DNA of 64,000 nt from JANXMY01 sp964251675 (GTDB lineage Bacteria > Armatimonadota > Armatimonadia > Armatimonadales > Capsulimonadaceae), in contig CAXUKS010000008.1 of NCBI GenBank assembly GCA_964251675.1, positions 62,001 through 126,000 of the forward strand, in the 5' to 3' direction. Under the pieces are notes generated by a model that had not been told where the DNA came from, searched no databases, and saw nothing but the letters and a program-made list of their open reading frames with translations. Position numbers and translations under genes: made by a program. Shown here piece by piece: positions 40,390-50,685 of the stretch. The number at the start of each line of letters is the position of its first letter. The first letter of the stretch is position 1.

Positions 40390-43300
40390 ATGTCAAATAC
40401 AGCCACATCTAATCTAGTCATCCAAATCACTGCCGACGCCCAAAAAGCTATCACTACGATGCGCAACATGGGGCAAAAAGTGGCTGGAATTGCGGCTGAA
40501 ACTGCTAAAAATGCACAGGGGATTGAACTTTCTGCGGCTGAAAAGGCACTGGCAGCTAAAAAGCGGCTCCTTGTCAACCAAAAAGAGTGGGAGTACAGAA
40601 ATAATCTTGCGACAGGCACTCAGCTTAAGGCCGCTTTGCAAGATCAGCAGGCTTCCTACCAGCAGTTTGGCACCCAGTGGACTACGATTTCCAGGCGAAT
40701 TGCGCGCATCGATGCAGATATTCAGCGCCAGCGTGTAGCAGCTCAGAAACAAGCAGATCAGGCTATTCTGGCAGCTCAAAAGCAGGCGGCACAAGCACAG
40801 GCTGCGACGAATCAGCAGGCAGCACAGGCCGCTACGGCGCAAACACGCGCACAGGCAGCCTCAGCGCGAGCTGCTGCGAAGAATTCCGTCCAGGGGCAGC
40901 AAGCTGCTCAAAAGCGCGGCGCTGCTGTAAGTCAGATCGGGGATGGCCTGGCTTACGGCGGCGTCGCGGTGCTCGGGGGGCTTGGAGTTGCGACAAAAGA
41001 GGCCGTCGGTTACGACCAGGCCCTGCGAAACGTTGACTCCATCGCTCACCTGACCACCGCACAATTCGAGGATATGCGAAAGGCAGTCCTTGACATTTCT
41101 AAAGACCCGAGCATTCGACAGACGCCAGAAGACCTCGCGAAGGGCCTGTACGATGTTTACTCCTCGGGCTTCAGCGGTGCAAAAGCGCTCGACATCCTCA
41201 AGGTGAGCGCCGAAGGCGCCTCTGCTGGTATGTCGGACACATCCACTTCGAGCCGCGTGCTCATGGCAGTGCTTAATTCTGGCATCAGTGGCGTCACATC
41301 GACCAAACAGGCGATGGACGTTCTTTTCCAGACCGTGAACCTCGGTGTCGTCAATTTCAGCGAACTTGCGGATTCCATTGGCCCCATTCTTCCCATTGCC
41401 AAAACCGCTGGCGTTTCTTTGCAGGAAGTCGCGGCGGCGATGGCCGCGCTCACACTCCAGGGCATCAAAGCAGACGAGGCTGCCACCGAGATCAAGGGCG
41501 TCATCGAAAAGCTCATCCACCCTTCCGAGGGTGCAGCAAAGGCGATGGACAAGCTTGGTATCGTGCATGGCATCACCGCTGTGCGAGCCGAGGGCCTGAA
41601 AGGCGCGCTGCTTAACGTGGTAGAGGCCACTAAGAAGCACCAAGACGCCCTCCCCGCGCTGTTCCCTGAAATCCGCAGCTTCATCGGCCTCCAGGCCCTG
41701 GCCTCGGATGGTGCAAAGAAATACTCCGAAACACTCAATTCGATGACGCACGCCAGCGACGGAGCTGGTCAGATGCAGGAGGCTCTGGCACGCCAAAACC
41801 AAGGTGCTGGAGCACAAATGGAAGCGCTTCAGAAAGATGCTTCCAGAGTCGGAATTGAGATTGGAACAGTTCTTCTCCCAATTTTCAGAGATATGCTCAA
41901 AACAGTTGAAAGTGCTGTCAAGAGTTATGAGTCGATGAGCCATGCTGCCCAGTCGATGACAGTGCGCTTATTGGCGTTTGGCGCTGCAGGCACAGTCGCG
42001 CTCGTAGGCATCGTTAAATTAATTACAGGCATCAAAGAAGCCATTGCTCTTTTCGGCCTATTCCAGGGCGCGGCAGTGGCAGCAGGAGGCGCGCAGGCCG
42101 CAGCAGCAGCAGGAGGCGCAACAGCATTCGCGGTGGCTGCGCCCTGGGCCGTCGCAATCTTAGCGGCCATTGCGCTCATTGTTTTGCTGAAAGTCAAGTT
42201 TGACGAAGCTGCAGAAGCCCAAGACAAGCTGGCAAAAAAGAAACTGGCGCTCAAGAATTTCACCGACACTGGCGACACGACTAAAAACATTTCTAATCAG
42301 ATCAGCCTAAACCAGACTGAGACTGCGCTTGAGAAAAAGCAACTGGCCGCGCTCAAAAAAGACCCGTTTAGCTATGTAGGCCCTGGAGGGGTTGTCAAGA
42401 CAACCCAGATCGGCGGCAGGGGTGGCATGAATGTCGCCCAGGCAGAAGCACGAAACCAAGCAGACATCAAGGCCAGAGAAGACCATATCGCTGGCATGGA
42501 AGCCAGTACGCGCGCGCTGGCCTTAGACCGTGACACGACTTCCAGCCTTTCTAACACACGCCGAAACCTGGAAGGCTCAATCGGAAAGTCGAAGAAGTCT
42601 GAAGACGACATTGCAAAAGAACTGGTCGACTTAAAAAACCGCATCGCCACTACACGCCCAGGGCGCGGTGGTAGCGCCCTGCCTGCTGGAATGAACATGA
42701 CCCAGGCGAATGCGCGCGTTGATAAGCTAACGAGTGACCTTGCAGCATTGCGTTCTGATCGTGCTAAAAACGAAAAGTCACTAATTAAAGCGAAGCACGA
42801 AGAAAATTTAGCAAACCAGGAAGGCACCGCCGACAGCGGAATTGGAATGCAGATTGCTAACGAAGCCCTTCGCCGCCAGAAAGTTGATTCTAAGAAATTC
42901 GTTCACCACTGCCAAGAACTGGCTCGCACGACTGTTCAGGATGTCACGCACGCTTTCGATGGCATCTGGGATCGTTCCAAAGACGCATCGGCTAAAACAA
43001 ACCTAGCTCGCTTCCAGAAAGCAGGGCTTGCACGCCGATACACGCCTGGTCAGAAACTGGCTCCTGGCACGCTGCTTTACTCAACCACAATGGGCGGCGA
43101 TTCGGGCCATGTGCAGACAATTGGCCCCCAGGGACAGCGATTGGACCAGTACGGATCGAATCACTTCGACGAAAAAAACTTCCAGTGGTTTGTGGCCCCT
43201 CCTGCAGGAGGCAGGGCAGTAGCCCCGCTTGCTGCAGATGCTGCTGGTGCGTCAGGTGGATCAAGCACCAGCGATAAAGCAGCCGAAAAAATCGCGGACC

Positions 43301-45177
43301 AGCGCGCCAATGCGCGCACGATCTACGCAAACGCGGCTGTAGCCGACGCTAAATCTGCCTTTGATGCGATGCTTGCCGCGCTAAAAGACAAGGGCGCTGG
43401 CATGACTCCTGCCGAGCGTGCGAAACTGGTAGCGAGCCTCAAAGTTCAAGCTGGCAAAATACGTTCTTTGTTGGATAAATCTGCAAACTCAAGCCTGGCT
43501 CAAGACCCTACCAACCCTGCCGCGATTGCACAAAACAGCGTCGATCACAAGCAAAACCAGCGCGATTATATCGACATGGTGAAAACTGCAGGCGACGCAG
43601 GCCAGGATGCTGCAGACAAGGCTGCGAAGGCCCACGAAGAGCTTGAGCGAAAGCGCCGTTCTTCCGAGCGTGCAAGGCTTGAAGCTGTCAAACGTGTTCA
43701 GGAGTTTGACTTGCGCGGGCTGGAGATTGGCAAAGACGCTGCTCAAACCGACCAGGAACGGGCAGACGCAAACGACAGGATCGCCGCACAAAAGGGTCTG
43801 ATCGCACTCACAGACAAGCACATCGGCGCAAACTCCGACGATGAACAGGCGCGCACTGCTGCAGCTACCATTTATGCAGCGGCCCTGCGAGACATCAACG
43901 CTGCCCACACTCAGGAAGGCGTTGAGCTGACAAAGAATGGCAGGCAGCGTGAGATTGACCTGCTGCGTGCTCAGGCCGATGCCACTGGCGACCTTGTTGG
44001 AAAAGACGTTCTTCTATCCCGCGCAGAAGCTGCAGCCCTTGCTATCGCTTCTCCCGACGATCTTCCTATCTTAAACTCTCAGTTTGACGAATCCAGAAGG
44101 CAGCGCGGTATCGGGATCGGCGAAGACTCGGCACGGTCTGATCTTCACAATGCCGTCAATGGCAAGGCAGGCGCGTTCAACAGCTACCGCTCAACGAGTA
44201 ACTCCACGGACAGCCTGCGTGATCCCAAAGACTTGGCATTTTCCGCTGCCTCCAAAATCAACGAAATCCTGGGCGCGGTTGACGAAGCGAAGGCTCGCAA
44301 CCCGCGCAAGCCAGGCATCGCGCTGAGTGATGTCATGCCTTACATCAAGGAACTCTTGAAGAAGGCAGCTATCGACGGAGAAGCTGGAGACCAGGCGAAC
44401 CAGTCTCTCAAAGACTACAAAAGCCAGCACGACGATTGGGGTAATTACCGTCGCCAGATGACAGATTCTCTGTCTCAAAGTGCCGATGCCGCAGGCAAAG
44501 ACTTCATTTCTCGCCTGCTGGATGGCAAAAACTCAAAAGGTGCCTGGAAAGATTTCTGGGGATCGATGCAGCAGATGGGCAAGCAGGCCCTGGTCAACAC
44601 GTTCTACGACAGGGTCGTGAAGAAGGCATTCGATTCGATCTTTGATTCAATCGGAGACCAGCTCGGGTCTGCGCTGAAGGGTGGTGGTTCTCAGCTTATT
44701 AAGGCTGGCTTGCAGTTCGCCCTGATCGTCGGCGCGGTGATGAACCTGAGCGGCAAGAATGGCAAGAAAAAGCAGCGAAACTCCATCTTTGGTGCTGTTC
44801 TTGGAGGCGTCGCAGGGAGCTTTTTTGGCTCTGCTGGTGTCGGCGCTGAAATCGGCGCGAATTTGGGTGGAATGTTTGCGGCAGGCGGACGACCTCCAGT
44901 TGGGAAGTGGAGCCTTGTAGGAGAATCTGGCCCAGAATTGGTCCGATTTGACAGCCCTGGAACGGTCATTCCTAACCACAAAATCGGCCCTATGATGTCT
45001 CCTGCGCCTTGGTCTGGAAGCGCAAGGCGCTCTTCTACGTCATCAGCGGCTGCAGGCGCGGGTGGAACGAATGTCAACGTCACCAGCCACCACTACGGCG
45101 ACATCAAGAATGGCACCGACATCTCCATGATCAACGATAATCTGGTGGAAACTCTCGCTCGAAAAATCAGGCTCTAA
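40390..45177 (+). CDS. Tape measure protein with embedded NlpC/P60-like domain
   Basis: A 1595-residue protein, the longest ORF of the prophage. The N-terminal 180 residues are coiled coil. Residues ~200-400 match the TP901-type tape measure core (YDVYSSGFSGAKALDILKVS, then SGVSLQEVAAAMAALTLQGI-like helices). Hydrophobic helices lie near 520-600 (TVALVGIVKLITGIKEAIAL). A papain-fold module sits near 838-930: Cys841 in FVHHCQELARTTV, LAPGTLLYSTTMGGDSGHVQ with His907, then RLDQYGSNHF, probably a wall-degrading domain for DNA entry. The C-terminus has a Gly-rich segment and GPELVRFDSPGTVIPNHK. It sets tail length. Confidence 0.88.
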   Translation: MSNTATSNLVIQITADAQKAITTMRNMGQKVAGIAAETAKNAQGIELSAAEKALAAKKRLLVNQKEWEYRNNLATGTQLKAALQDQQASYQQFGTQWTTISRRIARIDADIQRQRVAAQKQADQAILAAQKQAAQAQAATNQQAAQAATAQTRAQAASARAAAKNSVQGQQAAQKRGAAVSQIGDGLAYGGVAVLGGLGVATKEAVGYDQALRNVDSIAHLTTAQFEDMRKAVLDISKDPSIRQTPEDLAKGLYDVYSSGFSGAKALDILKVSAEGASAGMSDTSTSSRVLMAVLNSGISGVTSTKQAMDVLFQTVNLGVVNFSELADSIGPILPIAKTAGVSLQEVAAAMAALTLQGIKADEAATEIKGVIEKLIHPSEGAAKAMDKLGIVHGITAVRAEGLKGALLNVVEATKKHQDALPALFPEIRSFIGLQALASDGAKKYSETLNSMTHASDGAGQMQEALARQNQGAGAQMEALQKDASRVGIEIGTVLLPIFRDMLKTVESAVKSYESMSHAAQSMTVRLLAFGAAGTVALVGIVKLITGIKEAIALFGLFQGAAVAAGGAQAAAAAGGATAFAVAAPWAVAILAAIALIVLLKVKFDEAAEAQDKLAKKKLALKNFTDTGDTTKNISNQISLNQTETALEKKQLAALKKDPFSYVGPGGVVKTTQIGGRGGMNVAQAEARNQADIKAREDHIAGMEASTRALALDRDTTSSLSNTRRNLEGSIGKSKKSEDDIAKELVDLKNRIATTRPGRGGSALPAGMNMTQANARVDKLTSDLAALRSDRAKNEKSLIKAKHEENLANQEGTADSGIGMQIANEALRRQKVDSKKFVHHCQELARTTVQDVTHAFDGIWDRSKDASAKTNLARFQKAGLARRYTPGQKLAPGTLLYSTTMGGDSGHVQTIGPQGQRLDQYGSNHFDEKNFQWFVAPPAGGRAVAPLAADAAGASGGSSTSDKAAEKIADQRANARTIYANAAVADAKSAFDAMLAALKDKGAGMTPAERAKLVASLKVQAGKIRSLLDKSANSSLAQDPTNPAAIAQNSVDHKQNQRDYIDMVKTAGDAGQDAADKAAKAHEELERKRRSSERARLEAVKRVQEFDLRGLEIGKDAAQTDQERADANDRIAAQKGLIALTDKHIGANSDDEQARTAAATIYAAALRDINAAHTQEGVELTKNGRQREIDLLRAQADATGDLVGKDVLLSRAEAAALAIASPDDLPILNSQFDESRRQRGIGIGEDSARSDLHNAVNGKAGAFNSYRSTSNSTDSLRDPKDLAFSAASKINEILGAVDEAKARNPRKPGIALSDVMPYIKELLKKAAIDGEAGDQANQSLKDYKSQHDDWGNYRRQMTDSLSQSADAAGKDFISRLLDGKNSKGAWKDFWGSMQQMGKQALVNTFYDRVVKKAFDSIFDSIGDQLGSALKGGGSQLIKAGLQFALIVGAVMNLSGKNGKKKQRNSIFGAVLGGVAGSFFGSAGVGAEIGANLGGMFAAGGRPPVGKWSLVGESGPELVRFDSPGTVIPNHKIGPMMSPAPWSGSARRSSTSSAAAGAGGTNVNVTSHHYGDIKNGTDISMINDNLVETLARKIRL

Positions 45178-45180
45178 ACA

Positions 45181-45897
45181 ATGGCAGAACTCAATTTCAC
45201 CTACAGCTACGGCGGGTACGTTTTGGACGGAATCGAAACGATCAACAAACCTACCCGTTATAAAGAACGAATTGCTTCTACTCCAGGGAGGGATGGAGGC
45301 TACTCTGGTGGCGCGCTCATGGACACGCGCATTGTCACGATCAAGGGCACGCTCCTGGGCACAGACACGGGCGATCTTCGCGCGAAGCAGGATGCTTTTT
45401 ACCAGGCACATCGGCCTTCAGTGGCTAACCAACTTATCATAAATGGTGACCGCTACTGCATGGCCGAGGTGCAAAGTATCACCGAGGCCGACTTTGAAGG
45501 CTTCTACCTTTGGGAATACACGGTAGCTTTTCGCGCGGATGATCCCTACCTCTACGATGTCGCTACCCAGTCAAAAGCGCTTCCCGCAGGCACAACGACA
45601 TTTACCGTGGCTGGCACAGCTACAGCCCTTCCTGCAATGAGTATAACGCCCTCTGCTGCAGGTCAGAATGTCACCGTCACGAATACTACTACTGGGGACG
45701 TGTTTTCATTCACCGCTGCTGGGAGTGGCGTTTACATCGCCGACAGCAAGCTTGAGACGTTCCTCTCGCCTTCCAGCACTGATGCTTCCAGCCTTCTCAC
45801 TGCGGCCAGTGTCTTCCTCGGGCTGGCAAACGGAACGAACACAATCACCGTGACGGGCGGAACAGCTTCCCTCACCTGGCAAAATCGCTACTTCTGA
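45181..45897 (+). CDS. Distal tail (Dit-like) protein
   Basis: A 238-residue protein. The first ~130 residues match distal tail proteins: LNFTYSYGGYVLDGIETINK, then RYKERIASTPGRDGGYSGG and LWEYTVAFRADDPYLYD. The C-terminal half is a beta-domain (PAMSITPSAAGQNVTVTNTT). It forms the ring between tail tube and hub. Its stop overlaps the hub gene's start. Confidence 0.75.
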   Translation: MAELNFTYSYGGYVLDGIETINKPTRYKERIASTPGRDGGYSGGALMDTRIVTIKGTLLGTDTGDLRAKQDAFYQAHRPSVANQLIINGDRYCMAEVQSITEADFEGFYLWEYTVAFRADDPYLYDVATQSKALPAGTTTFTVAGTATALPAMSITPSAAGQNVTVTNTTTGDVFSFTAAGSGVYIADSKLETFLSPSSTDASSLLTAASVFLGLANGTNTITVTGGTASLTWQNRYF

Positions 45898-48800
45898 TGA
45901 CAAAAAACCTCAAAATCACACTTTTCGGAACTGACGGCAAGCGCAAGAACCTGCCTGCCAAAAATATTACTGCAGTGTCATGGACTGAAGAGAGATATGG
46001 TGGCTGGGCCGATTTCAACGTGGATACAGCCGCTCGGATTGACGAGCTTGCGAATGTAGTCACTGGCGACACAGTTGAATTCCGCCTCGGCGGAAAGCTT
46101 CTGTACCGTGGAGAAATCACATCCCGAAAACGCACACTATCCGACCCCGACAAGCTGGCTCTAAGTGGCTATGGCCGACTTTTGCGAGTGGGCAGGATTA
46201 TCGCGCGCAAACGTTATGCGAGTGCCGAATATGGCGAAGATGTCGCCTTGCTGTTTCGAGACCTTGCCCGCGACTGGGTGCAACCAGATCAGCCGAGTCT
46301 TGTTATCGCCGCAGAACCTCTCGGCACGAATTTAACAGCCGTGGATGCCTGGGAGCGCAAACTCAAAGACGTTTTTGACGATCTAACGCAGGCCAGCGGA
46401 AACGCGGGTGTCTGGGGTGTGGATGCCGTCGACGATGCGGCTTCTGCCGACTTTGGCAAAGATCGTCTCTACGTTCACCCGATTTCGAGCACTGCCGATT
46501 ACACGATCATGGTGCCTGGAAACAACGTCACAGAGGCAAGTGGTGGTCAAGACACTGCCGATGTGGTCAATGTCGTGCATATCCAGGGAGGCGCGCCAAA
46601 GTTTCCTAACTTATTGACCAATGGAAGTTTTGAAAAGCCCGTGTACGGCGGCGACCAGGGAGTCGGCAATCTGCTGCTTGACCCAGGGTTCGACACACAG
46701 GATCACTGGAACTTCTTCGGCACTGACCCATCCTACGTCAAGACCAACGACTTTGCGGGCCAAACATATAGCGGCGATTATATGCTGCTCACCGACCATT
46801 CTGGTGAAGGCGCTTCGCAGACGGTGACTACAGGTGTGGTGCAGGGGCGCGACTATGTGCTTTCAGCACACGCACGTCAGCAGAATGCGTCGTTTACGGC
46901 GCAAAGTACAGGCCGCGTGACGCTCAATTGGCTGGACTCTGGTGGCAACACCGTTTCCACTGTTACGATCAGCGAGAGCGTGATCGCGCCTCCGTCGAGT
47001 GCATGGGAATACTACGAGACCGTGGTGCGCCCGCCAGCGAATGCCGCTGGCGCGAAAGTTTCAGTGCAGTGTGTGGCCCTCGGCAGCAATGGCATCTGCT
47101 GGGATCAAGTTGGGCTGGTTGACACGACAATTATCAGCCAGGACGCCTGGGACACCGTCGCCTTCGGCGATGCTAAAATTGTCGCGCAAAACTGGGTGAG
47201 CCAGGATTCGCATGGTGGTGGATACTGCCTTGACCTTTCAGCACAGGCATCTGACGCCGACGGGCACGATCTGCACCTCGAAGCCAAAAACGAAGCTAAA
47301 TTCACAGTTCTGGGTGGGCAGGATGTTGTTTTCCAGGCTTGGTTCAAGTCCCCTCCAGGCGTCACAAGCAACCCAAAGATGTTTCTGGAAGTGCATACAA
47401 ACCGCACGGACGGCAGCGACAACCCGTTTTTTTTGACCAAGTACGTCATTCCCGCTGGGAGCGGCTGGGCAGACTGGACGCCGATCTCCTGCACGCATCA
47501 TTTTGCGGGTGACTCTGGCTATGGCCGCGCCTACATCACGTTCCGAGGCTCAGGAGAAGTTCTGATCGACGATCTGTGTATGCGTGACGCGTCTGTTTAC
47601 GACCCTGCAAACCCAGCGGCGTTCTTCATCGAGGATGGTAACTACGAAGTCGTTTTGCGCGCTTCGGACCTCTTTGCGGGCGATCCCGCGAACGTGTTGG
47701 TGCAGCAAAGTGAAGCAACTTATGGCGCTCGCGCAGAGATCGAAAGCCAGTCTGATTTAACAAATCTGATCGACGCTACCAACTGGGCGCGCGCTTACCT
47801 TCTCACGCACGCGCTCCCTCCAGTCATGCCCACGGTGACCCTGGCAGACGATCTGCGGCCCTTCAGGTGCGGACAGGTAGTCAGGCTTGCAGGCAGGGAC
47901 GGAGCCGCTTTGTCGGGTGGAAACGACCTGGCTATCGCAAGAATTCGCCGCGACTTTTCAGACAACAAACTCTCGACCACGCTGGAACTTGAGCGCGAAC
48001 AAAAAGACTTGGCATCCCAGGTGCTTGAGCTGGTCAAGCGGACAAATGCTAATTCTACACCAGGCAGCGCTTCTGGTGGTGGAGGTTCATCTTCGCAGGG
48101 AGGCAGCTCACCAGGAGGTGGTGGCCCAGCGTATTTTGGCACCATCGCTTATTCTGACACACTTCCCACGCTGCACGATGCCTACGCGCCTGCTAACGGG
48201 CCACATGTGCTCGCTGCTGAAAGAACTCTTTGGAACAGCGCCATCACGCCTGCCGCTCCTGTCGCACCCACTGCAATTTCGTTAGTCTCAACGCTGTATG
48301 TCGGGGCCAGGATGGATTTGGGGTTTGGGGTGCAGTTTTTTGGAGTTGATCCTGCCGCGTCTTTCCAAACGACCTACTGGCAAAAAAGCCTCGACGGCGG
48401 CACCACTTGGATTGGGCCTGATGGCACGTCTTCTACACGTTACCCTGGCGACATTTTCTACTTGTCTCAAAATTCAGGGGCGCTTCGTGTCCGCGCTCAA
48501 ACGCAAAACCCACTGGGCGCTGTGTCTGCCTGGGTGAGCTACACCAGTGATGTTGCTTATGTTGCCCCTAACGCAGATGTCAGCGGAGAGGTAATCGCTT
48601 CTCGCACGGAACCAACAGCTTCACCACTGACAGCAGGCCAAACTTACGCAAGCCTGAAAGCGCGCCTCGATGGTCTTCTGACACGCATCGCAACCCTCTA
48701 CACTCGCACGATTTCTGCAGGCACAGGGCTTTCAGGTGGTGGCGATCTTTCTGCCAATCGCACGATTTCTCTGGCTGCAGCAACAGCTTCAGTCATCGGC

Positions 48801-49256
48801 GGTGTGAAGCCAGGCACAGGGATTTCAGTGGCTGCCGACGGTACCTTGAGTTCATCTGGGCTTATCAAGCGCCGCGTATTGATGACATTTTACCCGAGTT
48901 CAACGACAGCGGATTCTGCGCCAAACACATCGCAAATGGCACGGCTTCCTCGCGGCACAGGTGGCAATGTTACCTCGTGGAAGGCTTCTGGCCCTGCTGT
49001 TTTGCATACAGAGGCAGGCACCACCACTGCCACAACGTTCCAGGCGTTCTATGCCAACTCCACGGCGGCGTTTGGGGCTGGCACTGCGATCCTTTCTTCC
49101 AATCTTTCGGTGTCTGGCACAGGCAGGCAGGAAGCTACAACGAGCACTTATAGCGCAGGCGCATCATCAATCGCCAGCGACTACGAAATCAGCCCCAAGT
49201 GGGCCGCGCAAACGGTGGCTGGCACCTACGCGACAATTCAGTTTGAAGAAGTTTAA
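45897..49256 (+). CDS. Tail hub/tip protein with carbohydrate-binding-like domains
   Basis: A 1119-residue protein. Residues 1-230 resemble the siphophage tail-hub fold (VSWTEERYGGWADFNVDTAA, VEFRLGGKLLYRGEITSRKR). Two jelly-roll modules follow, starting LLTNGSFEKPVYGG and LLLDPGFDTQDHWNFFG, the pattern of CBM4/9-like domains. Hub homology resumes around 600 (ADDLRPFRCGQVVRLAGRDG). A Ser/Gly-rich linker leads to an FN3-like region and the fibre repeat AGTGLSGGGDLSANRTISLA. The insertion of two carbohydrate-binding-like domains within the hub suggests glycan-based host recognition. Confidence 0.75.
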   Translation: MTKNLKITLFGTDGKRKNLPAKNITAVSWTEERYGGWADFNVDTAARIDELANVVTGDTVEFRLGGKLLYRGEITSRKRTLSDPDKLALSGYGRLLRVGRIIARKRYASAEYGEDVALLFRDLARDWVQPDQPSLVIAAEPLGTNLTAVDAWERKLKDVFDDLTQASGNAGVWGVDAVDDAASADFGKDRLYVHPISSTADYTIMVPGNNVTEASGGQDTADVVNVVHIQGGAPKFPNLLTNGSFEKPVYGGDQGVGNLLLDPGFDTQDHWNFFGTDPSYVKTNDFAGQTYSGDYMLLTDHSGEGASQTVTTGVVQGRDYVLSAHARQQNASFTAQSTGRVTLNWLDSGGNTVSTVTISESVIAPPSSAWEYYETVVRPPANAAGAKVSVQCVALGSNGICWDQVGLVDTTIISQDAWDTVAFGDAKIVAQNWVSQDSHGGGYCLDLSAQASDADGHDLHLEAKNEAKFTVLGGQDVVFQAWFKSPPGVTSNPKMFLEVHTNRTDGSDNPFFLTKYVIPAGSGWADWTPISCTHHFAGDSGYGRAYITFRGSGEVLIDDLCMRDASVYDPANPAAFFIEDGNYEVVLRASDLFAGDPANVLVQQSEATYGARAEIESQSDLTNLIDATNWARAYLLTHALPPVMPTVTLADDLRPFRCGQVVRLAGRDGAALSGGNDLAIARIRRDFSDNKLSTTLELEREQKDLASQVLELVKRTNANSTPGSASGGGGSSSQGGSSPGGGGPAYFGTIAYSDTLPTLHDAYAPANGPHVLAAERTLWNSAITPAAPVAPTAISLVSTLYVGARMDLGFGVQFFGVDPAASFQTTYWQKSLDGGTTWIGPDGTSSTRYPGDIFYLSQNSGALRVRAQTQNPLGAVSAWVSYTSDVAYVAPNADVSGEVIASRTEPTASPLTAGQTYASLKARLDGLLTRIATLYTRTISAGTGLSGGGDLSANRTISLAAATASVIGGVKPGTGISVAADGTLSSSGLIKRRVLMTFYPSSTTADSAPNTSQMARLPRGTGGNVTSWKASGPAVLHTEAGTTTATTFQAFYANSTAAFGAGTAILSSNLSVSGTGRQEATTSTYSAGASSIASDYEISPKWAAQTVAGTYATIQFEEV

Positions 49257-49267
49257 GGACATTCGAA

Positions 49268-50293
49268 ATGCCAAACACACAAGTATCCCAGGGCGGCGTG
49301 GCTGTTGCTATACAGCCCTATTCCGTTGCGCCAGGAAATCAGAGTCCTCGCCTAAAAATCCTTGACCCAAGCGGAAATTCAATTTATGACGACTACGGCA
49401 GCGCCAGTCTTGATGGCTACCAAAACGGAATCAGCGTCGCGCACCAAGCCGCTGAGATTGCTGTAGGTGGTGACAATTTCTACGTTTACAACTTAAGCGC
49501 CGCCGCTTCTGTGCCACTTGGAACAGGCTATAAGCTGACAACCAGAGGCGACTCTAGCAATTTTGTCGCCACGGCATTTTTTGATGTAGTTATACCATCT
49601 GACACCACAGCCCCTGTTCCTCTGTCGGCAACGGTGAACGGAAATCAGCTTACAATTATTTGGACAGAAACTGGCTCGTCACCCGTTCTACAAGTGCCGC
49701 TTGGACTGCCTGATACGGTGTCTGCGGCGGGAGCAGGCGTGTCCGTCGACAATGCGACATACACACGCTCCACTACTGTTGACTTTCTCGGAAACCTCTA
49801 TTATAGAAATAGCACAACAGGGCGGGGTATCGATTTTGGCAGCATCATCGGCGGGACGAGTGGGTGGCGACTCTACAATGGCTTGAACGCGGACGGCTCA
49901 ATTGCTGGAAGCCGCGATTACGAGAGCCCGACTTGCACATTTCCTAATTTTCCTCTGTCTGGTTGGTCAAACGCCGCTGGCGGCGCTGCGCCGCCACCCA
50001 CTTTTACGCGAAGTTCTGGCGGTCAATACACTCCGAACCAGGGACTTTCCATCAGCGGCCTGTCTGGGGGCGCGGTCACTATTTCAAACGTTGTAACGAG
50101 TGGCACGACCACGACGGCGACGCTTTCAAGGGTCATCGCCGCTGGTGAAACGGGAGGTACGCTAAGTGGTGCTGCAGGCGCTTTCAGCGACTCAGCGTCT
50201 ACGCCAAACTATACTGCCGCGTTTTCTCTCTCAATTACGGTTGCGACCCCTGCCACTGCACCGCGCAACTTAACCACAGTTGTCGTTTATTAA
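49268..50293 (+). CDS. Tail fibre / receptor-binding candidate
   Basis: A 341-residue beta-rich protein (PRLKILDPSGNSIYDDYGSA, SVPLGTGYKLTTRGDSSNFV, Ig-like VNGNQLTIIWTETGSSPVLQ). Ser/Thr/Gly content and location downstream of the hub fit a fibre or tip decoration. No enzymatic domain seen. Confidence 0.55.
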   Translation: MPNTQVSQGGVAVAIQPYSVAPGNQSPRLKILDPSGNSIYDDYGSASLDGYQNGISVAHQAAEIAVGGDNFYVYNLSAAASVPLGTGYKLTTRGDSSNFVATAFFDVVIPSDTTAPVPLSATVNGNQLTIIWTETGSSPVLQVPLGLPDTVSAAGAGVSVDNATYTRSTTVDFLGNLYYRNSTTGRGIDFGSIIGGTSGWRLYNGLNADGSIAGSRDYESPTCTFPNFPLSGWSNAAGGAAPPPTFTRSSGGQYTPNQGLSISGLSGGAVTISNVVTSGTTTTATLSRVIAAGETGGTLSGAAGAFSDSASTPNYTAAFSLSITVATPATAPRNLTTVVVY

Positions 50294-50302
50294 GGATACA
50301 TC

Positions 50303-50626
50303 ATGCCAAAACTCATCGATGACTGGCAGGCTCCAGCTTCTGGTCAGCCAGATTCGTACAATCTTTATAATTACGATTCGTCCACTGGAGATGAAACGCT
50401 TGTCGCCAATGTGCCTGGCAACGTAACTCACTATGAACAGAATGGCGTGGCCCCAGGTACTTACGATCATTATGTGAGTGCAGTCAAAGATGGCGTGCAA
50501 TCTGTAGTAAGCAACGAGACTTTGACCACTGTACTCGCGCCACCTCCAGCCACAAGCGAATCACCCATCTATTCGCACGTACTGCCCTATTCTCTTGTGC
50601 TAGACAACGTGCCAGGGCTGGCATGA
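50303..50626 (+). CDS. FN3-like small tail protein
   Basis: A 107-residue protein with one fibronectin-III-like domain (DDWQAPASGQPDSYNLYNYD, VAPGTYDHYVSAVKDGVQSV) and a Pro-rich tail. Likely the last tail gene. A GC-rich terminator follows. Confidence 0.55.
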   Translation: MPKLIDDWQAPASGQPDSYNLYNYDSSTGDETLVANVPGNVTHYEQNGVAPGTYDHYVSAVKDGVQSVVSNETLTTVLAPPPATSESPIYSHVLPYSLVLDNVPGLA

Positions 50627-50640
50627 TCCTCAACCCAAAC

Positions 50641-50675
50641 GCCCCGCCGAGGATTTCCTCGGCGGGGCGTTTTTA
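50641..50675. terminator. Bidirectional terminator ending the late operon
   Basis: GCCCCGCCGAGG-ATTT-CCTCGGCGGGGC followed by GTTTTT on the plus strand. It separates the late operon from the convergent sigma-factor gene. Confidence 0.9.
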
Positions 50676-50685
50676 TCGATCAAGG

